A stretch of 64,000 bases of DNA. Source: Tardiphaga sp052076105 (lineage in GTDB: Bacteria; Pseudomonadota; Alphaproteobacteria; Rhizobiales; Xanthobacteraceae). This document shows positions 58,688-64,000 of this stretch, in pieces (the stretch's first letter is position 1; every line of letters starts with the position of its first letter). Under the pieces are notes generated by a model that worked only from the letters and a program-made list of their open reading frames with translations, had not been told where the DNA came from and did not search any database. The translations under genes and the position numbers were made by a program. Where the stretch lies: the NCBI RefSeq assembly GCF_052076105.1, contig NZ_CP197245.1:2046001-2110000 (forward strand), in the 5' to 3' direction.

Positions 58688-61441
58688 TTGTCCGACACTG
58701 AAGACCAGAAGCCTGGGGAGCCATCAGCCCCCTCGGATATTCGTCCCGTATCCATCCTCGATGAGATGAAGCGTTCGTATCTCGATTACGCCATGAGCGT
58801 GATCGTGGCGCGTGCGCTTCCGGATGCACGCGACGGCTTGAAGCCGGTGCATCGCCGCATTCTCTACGCGATGTATGAGAACGGCTTCGAATACAACAAG
58901 CCGTACCGCAAGTCGGCGCGCACCGTCGGCGACGTCATCGGTAAATATCATCCGCATGGCGACCAGTCGGTCTATGACGCCATGGTCCGCATGGCGCAGG
59001 ACTTCTCGATGCGCGTGCCGCTGATCGACGGTCAGGGCAATTTCGGTTCGGTCGATGGCGATCAGGCCGCCGCGATGCGATACACGGAATCGCGTCTGAC
59101 CAAGATCGCGCAAGGCCTGCTCGACGATATCGACAAGGACACCGTCGATTATCAGGACAACTACGACAGCTCCGAGAAAGAGCCGAAGGTCCTGCCGGCG
59201 AAGTTCCCGAACCTCCTGGTTAATGGCGGCGGCGGCATCGCCGTCGGTATGGCCACCAACATCCCGCCGCACAACCTTGGCGAAGTCATCGATGCCTGCG
59301 TGGCGCTGATCGATGATCCCTCGCTCTCCATCGACGATCTCAACAAGATCATTCCCGGTCCCGATTTCCCGACCGGTGGTATCATTCTCGGTCGTGCCGG
59401 CATTCGTTCGGCCTATCACACCGGCCGCGGCTCCATCGTGATGCGCGGCAAGGTCGCCATCGAGCCGACACGCAAGGACCGCGAAGCGATCATCGTCTCG
59501 GAAATTCCATACCAGGTGAACAAGGCCACTATGGTCGAGCGCATCGCCGAACTGGTGCGCGACAAGAAGATCGAAGGCATCTCCGATCTGCGCGACGAGT
59601 CCGACCGCGAAGGTTACCGCGTTGTCGTCGAACTCAAGCGCGATGTCGTGCCCGAGATCGTTCTGAACCAGCTCTACAAATACACGCCGCTGCAGACCAA
59701 TTTCGGCGCCAACATGGTGGCGCTCGATGCCGGTCGGCCGCAGCTGTTCAATCTGAAAGACCTGCTGACGATCTTCGTCGCGTTCCGCGAACAGGTCGTC
59801 ACCCGCCGCACGAAATTCCTGCTCAACAAGGCGCGCGATCGCGCGCATATTTTGGTGGGCCTCGCCATCGCTGTGGCGAATATCGACGAGATCATTCGCG
59901 TGATCCGCACCTCGCCGGATCCGACCACCGCGCGCGACATCCTGATGGAGCGCCGCTGGCCAGCGCAGGACGTCGCGGCGATGATCACGCTGATCGACGA
60001 TCCCAGACATCGTCTTGAAGAAGACGGCACGGCGCGTCTGTCGTTCGAGCAGGCCAAGGCCATTCTCGACCTGCGTCTCGCACGCCTCACGGCCCTGGGC
60101 CGCGAGGAAATTTCCGACGAGCTCGACAAGCTCGCCATCGAGATCGCCGATTATCTGGAGATCCTGCGGTCGCGTGCGCGCGTGCAGGGCATCATCAAGG
60201 ACGAACTCGCTGCGGTGAAGCTGGAATTCGCCACGCCGCGCAAGACCGTCATCATGGAGCAGGAAGGCGAGGTCGAGGACGAAGACCTGATCCAGCGCGA
60301 AGACATGGTGGTGACGGTGTCGCATCATGGCTACGTCAAGCGCGTGCCGCTTTCGACCTATCGCGCGCAGCGCCGCGGCGGCAAGGGTCGCTCGGGCATG
60401 GCGACGCGCGACGAGGATTTCGTCTCGCGCCTGTTCGTGGCCTCGACCCATACGCCGGTGCTGTTCTTCTCGTCACGCGGTCAGGTCTACAAGGAAAAGG
60501 TCTGGCGCCTGCCGATCGCGCCGCCCAATGGCCGCGGCAAGGCGATGATCAATATCCTGCCGCTGGAGCAGGGCGAGCGCATCACCACCATCATGCCGCT
60601 GCCCGAGGATGAAGCGACGTGGGAAACCCTCGACGTGATGTTCGCCACCACAGGCGGCAATGTCCGGCGCAACAAGCTATCGGACTTCGTCGATGTCAGG
60701 CGTTCGGGCATCATCGCCATGAAGCTCGATGATGGCGAGGCCATTGTCGACGTGCAGATCGCGACCGAACATGACGACGTGCTGCTGACCGCCGGCGGCG
60801 GCCAGTGCATCCGCTTCCCGGTCACCGATGTGCGCGTGTTCCAGGGCCGCAACTCGATGGGCGTCCGCGGTATCGCGCTGGCCGAGGGCGACAAGGTGAT
60901 TTCGCTGTCGATCCTGCGCCACGTGGAGACGACCTCCGACGAACGCACGGCCTACTTGAAGATGCGCCGTGCGGTGGCGGGCGAGGCTGTCGTCGACGAG
61001 CCGGCTCTCGAGGCCGAGGCGGAAGAGACATCGACCGCGATCCAGCTCTCGCAGGAGCGCTATATCGAGCTGTCGGCGGCCGAGCAGGTGGTGTTGACTA
61101 TCTCCATCAACGGCTATGGCAAGCGCACCTCGTCTTACGAGTACCGCACCACCGGCCGCGGCGGTAAGGGCATCGTTGCCATGTCGGTCAACAACCGCAA
61201 TGGCAAGCTGATCGCTTCGTTCCCGGTTGAGGACAGCGACCAGATCATGCTCGTCACCGACAAGGGCCAGCTGATCCGCTGCCCGGTGGAAGGTATCCGC
61301 GTTGCCGGCCGCTCGACCCAGGGCGTCATCGTGTTCAACACGGCTGACGACGAGCATGTCGTGTCGGTCGAGCATATCGGCGAAGCCGGTGAGGGCGATG
61401 AGGCCGAGAACGGCAACGGTGCGCAGGGGGCGGAGGGCTAA
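58688..61441 (+). CDS. gyrA: DNA gyrase subunit A
   Basis: 917 residues, starting with TTG at 58688. Active-site Tyr132 is in AAAMRYTESRL (E. coli Tyr122). The GyrA box QRRGGKG at about 561 distinguishes it from ParC. Six C-terminal beta-pinwheel blades span about 530-890, then an acidic tail (EAGEGDEAENGNGAQGAEG). The quinolone-resistance segment reads HPHGDQSVYDAMV; the residue equal to E. coli Ser83 is Gln93, while Asp97 equals Asp87. Ser83 substitutions lower fluoroquinolone binding in other bacteria, so low intrinsic sensitivity is possible. gyrA follows the ssb island, as is common in this group. Confidence 0.96.
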   Translation: MSDTEDQKPGEPSAPSDIRPVSILDEMKRSYLDYAMSVIVARALPDARDGLKPVHRRILYAMYENGFEYNKPYRKSARTVGDVIGKYHPHGDQSVYDAMVRMAQDFSMRVPLIDGQGNFGSVDGDQAAAMRYTESRLTKIAQGLLDDIDKDTVDYQDNYDSSEKEPKVLPAKFPNLLVNGGGGIAVGMATNIPPHNLGEVIDACVALIDDPSLSIDDLNKIIPGPDFPTGGIILGRAGIRSAYHTGRGSIVMRGKVAIEPTRKDREAIIVSEIPYQVNKATMVERIAELVRDKKIEGISDLRDESDREGYRVVVELKRDVVPEIVLNQLYKYTPLQTNFGANMVALDAGRPQLFNLKDLLTIFVAFREQVVTRRTKFLLNKARDRAHILVGLAIAVANIDEIIRVIRTSPDPTTARDILMERRWPAQDVAAMITLIDDPRHRLEEDGTARLSFEQAKAILDLRLARLTALGREEISDELDKLAIEIADYLEILRSRARVQGIIKDELAAVKLEFATPRKTVIMEQEGEVEDEDLIQREDMVVTVSHHGYVKRVPLSTYRAQRRGGKGRSGMATRDEDFVSRLFVASTHTPVLFFSSRGQVYKEKVWRLPIAPPNGRGKAMINILPLEQGERITTIMPLPEDEATWETLDVMFATTGGNVRRNKLSDFVDVRRSGIIAMKLDDGEAIVDVQIATEHDDVLLTAGGGQCIRFPVTDVRVFQGRNSMGVRGIALAEGDKVISLSILRHVETTSDERTAYLKMRRAVAGEAVVDEPALEAEAEETSTAIQLSQERYIELSAAEQVVLTISINGYGKRTSSYEYRTTGRGGKGIVAMSVNNRNGKLIASFPVEDSDQIMLVTDKGQLIRCPVEGIRVAGRSTQGVIVFNTADDEHVVSVEHIGEAGEGDEAENGNGAQGAEG

Positions 61442-61451
61442 CTCCGCGCTT

Positions 61452-61495
61452 CATGGTGAGGAGCGCGCCCTTGCGCGCGTCTCGAACCATGAGAT
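61452..61495. repeat. Short inverted repeat (ATGGTGAGGAGCGCGC type)
   Basis: ATGGTGAGGAGCGCGCC...GCGCGCGTCTCGAACCAT has inverted ends. Repeats of this kind occur between many genes in Bradyrhizobiaceae. It lies 11 bases past the gyrA stop. Confidence 0.6.
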
Positions 61496-61532
61496 GACCT
61501 GATGCCGGAATTCTTGCGACAGGAAGATAGAA

Positions 61533-61561
61533 AAGCCCTCGGCGATGCCGCGGGCTTTTTT
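61533..61561 (+). terminator. Terminator downstream of gyrA
   Basis: AGCCCTCGGC-GAT-GCCGCGGGCT forms a stem with one mismatch and is followed by six T. Canonical Rho-independent terminator. Confidence 0.8.
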
Positions 61562-61831
61562 GTGAGCAGAGTGCGGTGAGTGAGCGCAGGTGCAGTGCCT
61601 CTGCGGGGCAATAATCCATCGACGTCGTTTTGCATGGTGAGAAGCCCGCTGAAGCCGCGGCGGCCGATTATCTTTGCAAGGTCCGGGAAAACGTTCGCAA
61701 ACGGCTTGGCCTTGGCAAGTTCTTTTTCCGTCCATTCCGGATTGTCCGAAACGACTTTCATGTCGGCCTTTGTGTACGCCCCCTTGGCTTTAGCTTTTGG
61801 CATTCAAGAGCTTCCTTTCCTTCGGCGAAGC

Positions 61832-61843
61832 GGGGGGGGGGGG
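61832..61843 (+). repeat. Twelve-base G homopolymer
   Basis: C(G)12C at 61831-61844, upstream of the antitoxin remnant's ribosome site and 86 bases before the small membrane protein. It is not in a coding frame. It may be a slippage-prone tract, or its length may carry a sequencing error. Confidence 0.75.
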
Positions 61844-61929
61844 CAGCGCGCCGTAAGATGGTCAATTGCCCAGTATAATTAGTAACTATACTATCCGTTA
61901 GCACGATACGACCGGATGAGGCGCGCTCC

Positions 61930-62124
61930 ATGGAAGTAATCGTATCAATATTGGGGCACGTGATCATTGAGGTTGTCCCAAAGGCGGCTGGACGAGTTAT
62001 TTTGAAGCGTTTTGGTCGTTGCGATCCTTCAGAGCGAGCTATGAGGATTGTAGGTGGGGCGTTCTGGCTGGCCGTAGTCGTCGCAATCGTCTTGAGTATC
62101 CGAACAATCTTGCCGTATGTATGA
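61930..62124 (+). CDS. Possible small membrane protein
   Basis: 64 residues. An N-terminal amphipathic stretch (MEVIVSILGHVIIEVVPKAAGRVILKRFGR) is followed by one helix (about 42-61, VGGAFWLAVVVAIVLSIRTIL). The ribosome site is weak (TGAGGCGCGCTCC before the ATG). Base composition is AT-richer than the window average. No family is recognised, though similar short proteins exist in Bradyrhizobiaceae. Moderate confidence that it is real. Confidence 0.5.
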   Translation: MEVIVSILGHVIIEVVPKAAGRVILKRFGRCDPSERAMRIVGGAFWLAVVVAIVLSIRTILPYV

Positions 62125-62128
62125 GGGA

Positions 62129-62230
62129 GTGAACGCAGGCGCGCAACGCCGTAGCGATAACCCATCGGCGGAGCCTGCCGCATTGACGGACCGCATGGGT
62201 TTTCGCTGCGCTCAACCTATCCTCCGGCTA
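62129..62230. repeat. Intergenic repeat, copy A
   Basis: GTGAACGCAGGCGCGCAACG...GATAACCCATCGGCGGAGCCTGCCGCATTG...CATGGGTTTTCGCTGCGCTCAACCTATCC is a diverged copy of the element at 62972-63083, and the ends are inversely related (GAACGCAG/...CTGCGCTC). It ends at the stop of the next minus-strand gene. Confidence 0.7.
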
Positions 62231-62524
62231 TCGTGCGCGCTTCGTCGGTCGAGGGTAGCGCTTCGCGAGCGCGCCCATGAAAATCGCTGCAAAGATCGGC
62301 GGCGAGAATAGCGCAATGTTATGAGCATGAATGGTCGTCGTGATGACGTCTGTCGGCACGACGATGCTCGATATGACGTAGCCGGCGAGTGCGGCGACAT
62401 AGGCGGACAGGAAAGTCAGCCATCCCAGACCGACAGGTAGTCGCGCGATCAGGTAGCCCACGGCTCCGCCGGGGATCGCTGCGATGACGAAGAATGCGCA
62501 CCAGACGAAGAGGATAATCTCCAT
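62228..62524 (-). CDS. Hypothetical three-helix membrane protein
   Basis: 98 residues: hydrophobic stretches at about 2-27 (IILFVWCAFFVIAAIPGGAVGYLIA), 33-52 and 65-83, and a basic tail RYPRPTKRAR. ATG 62524 is preferred to the upstream in-frame start at 62584. No family recognised. It sits between two repeats with another small membrane gene (62618) read in the same direction, so the two may be related in expression. Confidence 0.55.
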   Translation of the reverse strand: MEIILFVWCAFFVIAAIPGGAVGYLIARLPVGLGWLTFLSAYVAALAGYVISSIVVPTDVITTTIHAHNIALFSPPIFAAIFMGALAKRYPRPTKRAR

Positions 62525-62617
62525 GCCAATACGGTCCTTCGTCGCCGGCTCAAAATGAATTGCGAACCGACAGCATCCTATCACGCGCCTGCTGCGACCG
62601 GCCTTGTTCGGACCAGC

Positions 62618-62932
62618 CTATCTGGCGGGAGGGCCGGGCTTGTCAAGCCACCATCTGCGAATGCCGAGGGCCACACCGACACAAACAAGAAGGCTGAAGG
62701 CGGCGATTAGTAGGTTGATGACGAGATTGACAAGGAATCCGAACGGCGCACTTGCATATGTGATCGGCACCAATGCGCGGTTGCCCCGGTCTCCGGTCCA
62801 GATCAGCAGTTCTCCCGTCGTACAGAGGTGATAGAATTGGGAGAACCCGATCCATATGACCGCGATGCAGAGGGCTGCCGTGACGGTGTGATTGGCGACA
62901 GCGCCGATGAATTTCAGCCACTCCCTGGTCAT
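62618..62932 (-). CDS. Hypothetical two-helix membrane protein
   Basis: 104 residues with helices at about 10-28 (VANHTVTAALCIAVIWIGF) and 63-90 (FGFLVNLVINLLIAAFSLLVCVGVALGIRRW), separated by a polar loop with FYHLCTTGELLIWTGDRGNRALVPITYASAP. No family recognised. Codon use is host-like. The gene is flanked on its upstream side by repeat copy B. Confidence 0.55.
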   Translation of the reverse strand: MTREWLKFIGAVANHTVTAALCIAVIWIGFSQFYHLCTTGELLIWTGDRGNRALVPITYASAPFGFLVNLVINLLIAAFSLLVCVGVALGIRRWWLDKPGPPAR

Positions 62933-62971
62933 TGTCGATTTCTGTCATGTATGCGCACCTAATGCCAGCGA

Positions 62972-63083
62972 GCCGTAGGATGGGTTGAACGCAGGCGGAG
63001 AGCGCCGGAGCGATAATCCATCGGCCGAGCTTGCCGCATTGTTCGGCCGATGGGTCTTCGCTGCGCTCAACCCATCCTACGGC
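62972..63083. repeat. Intergenic repeat, copy B
   Basis: CCGTAGGATGGGTTGAACGC at 62972 and GCTGCGCTCAACCCATCCTACGG ending at 63082 are long inverted repeats enclosing 'ggagcgataatccatcggcc...gccgcattgttcggccgatggg'. It shares most of its sequence with copy A (62129-62230). This family is common in Bradyrhizobium-type genomes. Confidence 0.8.
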
Positions 63084-63108
63084 GAGTTGCCCCGCTACTC
63101 ATGCCGGA

Positions 63109-63492
63109 TCAAAACATCCCGTTCTGGTTCTGCGCTTCCGCAGGCATGGGCTGCAGCACGTCCCAGTGTTCGACGATCTTGCCGTCCGGTGTCAGCCGGA
63201 AGATATCGATGGCGGCGTAGTCCTGGTCGCCGGGCCAGTGCTGCAGTCCATGCAGCACCACGAACTCGCCCTCGGCGATTATCCGCCGGATCGTGACGTG
63301 CTTGCCGGGCCAGTCGCGCGCCATGCGCTCGAAATAGGCGATGAAGCCGTCGATGCCGTCGGAGACATGCGGATTATGCTGGATGTAGCTGTCGCCCGCA
63401 TAAAGCGCGATCGCCTCGCGGGGGCGGCAGTCGTTGAACATCAACTCATAGAAGGCGACGACATTGGCCTTGTTGCGGGCGGTATCGGTCAT
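63109..63492 (-). CDS. SnoaL-like polyketide cyclase / NTF2-fold protein
   Basis: 127 residues with the NTF2-like cone fold: NKANVVAFYELMFNDCRPREAIALYAGDSYIQHNPHVSDGIDGFIAYF, VLHGLQHWPGDQDYAAIDIFRLTPDGKIVEHWDVLQPMP. The family is widespread and its catalytic roles vary from isomerase to none. GGAGG lies six bases before ATG 63492. It stands alone between repeats; the substrate is unknown. Confidence 0.85.
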   Translation of the reverse strand: MTDTARNKANVVAFYELMFNDCRPREAIALYAGDSYIQHNPHVSDGIDGFIAYFERMARDWPGKHVTIRRIIAEGEFVVLHGLQHWPGDQDYAAIDIFRLTPDGKIVEHWDVLQPMPAEAQNQNGMF

Positions 63493-63537
63493 GGCGGCCT
63501 CCGGCATGCTGGATCGGGCTCAAGCCTGTGCGATCTT

Positions 63538-63631
63538 CCGTAGCCCGGATGGAGCGAAGCGTAATCCGGGATTCAGCGTTTCAGTTAGCTCGCCGGTCCC
63601 CGGATTGCGCTTCGCTCCATCCGGGCTACGG
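63538..63631. repeat. Long inverted repeat after the Kef-type antiporter gene
   Basis: CGTAGCCCGGATGGAGCGAAGCG-AATCCGGG at 63539-63570 and CCCGGATTGCGCTTCGCTCCATCCGGGCTACGG at 63599-63631 are nearly perfect inverted copies of about 30 bases with a 28-base loop. It starts 4 bases past the antiporter stop and could act as its terminator. A short relative is at 46246-46322. Confidence 0.85.
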
Positions 63632-63635
63632 CTTC

Positions 63636-64000
63636 CTACGGCTTCGCCGCCGCTCCTAACGCGCTCGTGTCTGTGCTCTCCGTATTCGCCGCCCTCGTCT
63701 TGAAGAACGGGCTTGGCTCCGGCGTCTCCGCGTTGCCGCGGAGCAGCTTGCGGCCGGCTTCAAGGCCGCCGATGACTTCCAGCTCCACGCGCTGCGCGTC
63801 GCGATCGCGGACATCGGCGATGGCTTCGCGGGCCTCGTCTTCGTCGAGGCCGAGGCCGGTCAGGACGGCTTCGCTGAACAGCAGTGCGGATTCGAAGGTT
63901 TCGCGGATCTGGAAATCGACGCCGGCATGAATGAGGCGCAGCGAATGGCCGCGGTCGTAGGAGCGGACATAGAGTTTGGCCAGCGGGAATTCCGAGCGAC
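63636..64000 (-). CDS. C-terminal end of a Kef-type K+/H+ antiporter (partial)
   Basis: Only the last 121 codons are inside the window; the gene continues past 64000. The visible part reads SEFPLAKLYVRSYDRGHSLR, then LIHAGVDFQIRETFESALLF, matching the end of the RCK/TrkA-N domain of KefB/KefC glutathione-gated potassium efflux systems (R-x-x-D-R-x-H; GVDxxxRETFESAL). A helical tail of variable sequence (GLDEDEAREAIADVRDRDAQ) follows and the stop is at 63636-63638. The transporter exchanges K+ for H+ to protect against electrophiles. Confidence 0.8.
   Translation of the reverse strand, partial: RSEFPLAKLYVRSYDRGHSLRLIHAGVDFQIRETFESALLFSEAVLTGLGLDEDEAREAIADVRDRDAQRVELEVIGGLEAGRKLLRGNAETPEPSPFFKTRAANTESTDTSALGAAAKP

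Larger units (their letters stand above)
61438..61803 (-). pseudogene. BrnA-like antitoxin remnant
   Basis: From ATG 61803, with an AAGGAAAGGAAG ribosome site upstream, the first 50 residues read MPKAKAKGAYTKADMKVVSD, then NPEWTEKELAKAKPFANVFP and DLAKIIGRRG. This resembles the N-terminal half of BrnA/COG3514 antitoxins (NPEWT and DLAxxIRRG motifs). The usual ribbon-helix-helix part (VSLRLD..V....) is replaced after about residue 50 by sequence reading through the gyrA terminator and repeat, so the antitoxin is truncated. No BrnT toxin is adjacent. Translation of the stump is possible, but a function is doubtful. Confidence 0.55.

Noticed and set aside
54311..58688. tRNA-associated attachment site for the integrase remnant
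   Set aside because: No tRNA gene is recognisable near 54900-55000 and no direct repeat flanking the island could be found by eye.
58724..60451. 575-codon open frame on the minus strand within gyrA
   Set aside because: A shadow of gyrA created by GC-rich codon bias; no motif and no ribosome site.
1..64000. CRISPR arrays and rRNA or tRNA genes
   Set aside because: No regularly spaced direct repeats and no cloverleaf-like or rRNA-like sequences were seen while reading; small or degenerate cases could still be missed.

Overview
The window is GC-rich alphaproteobacterial chromosome, most likely from the Bradyrhizobium/Rhodopseudomonas/Afipia/Tardiphaga group (Nitrobacteraceae, formerly Bradyrhizobiaceae). 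The assignment rests on gene order (SPOR-nagZ-scpA-scpB-tatABC-serS-surE-pcm-nlpD; yajC-secD-secF-Mth938-squalene synthase family), an ExoR-like Sel1 protein, a FegA/FegB-like iron locus, Omp25/RopB-type porins ending in an aromatic residue, GAAC-N7-GAAC LexA boxes, and the palindromic intergenic repeats typical of these genomes. No rRNA, tRNA or CRISPR array was found.

Layout. 1-2 kb: a collapsed ilvD-like pseudogene and an ExoR-like periplasmic regulator. 2-6.7 kb: siderophore receptor, PepSY membrane protein and exonuclease III. 6.9-12 kb: an RND efflux adaptor and pump without an outer-membrane channel, then a secreted amidohydrolase. 12-28 kb: housekeeping block (erpA, dgt, argS, SPOR protein, nagZ, scpAB, tatABC, serS, surE, response regulator, pcm, nlpD-like). 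28-31 kb: cobalamin riboswitch, metE and a DUF815 ATPase. 32-39 kb: Sec accessory genes yajC-secD-secF, Mth938 protein, NDUFAF6-like protein, a kinase-like fusion protein and trmFO. 39-46 kb: small, often secreted or membrane proteins with long gene-poor stretches and repeats. 46.4-47.8 kb: an AT-rich TIR-SIR2 fusion gene. 48-54.8 kb: uvrA, three tandem outer-membrane barrels and ssb, with LexA boxes before uvrA and ssb. 54.9-58 kb: a decayed island (broken integrase, truncated and intact P-loop genes, methyltransferase, IS5 fragment). 58-61.4 kb: DUF2306 protein and gyrA. 61.4-64 kb: repeats, small membrane proteins, an antitoxin remnant, a SnoaL-like protein and the 3' end of a Kef-type antiporter.

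Two items stand out. First, 46423-47838 encodes one protein with an N-terminal TIR domain (candidate catalytic Glu94) and a C-terminal SIR2_2-type domain (GAG motif, T-F-N-F-D, H337-G338). It lies on visibly AT-richer DNA squeezed between housekeeping genes and is a strong candidate for a single-gene NAD-dependent anti-phage abortive system. Second, serS carries an in-frame block of about 75 codons (22794-23018) between the motif-1 region and the LIPTAEVPLTN segment. Its codon use is foreign (mostly AGA/AGG for Arg) and it is predicted to form two charged helices, which suggests an acquired insertion in an essential enzyme.
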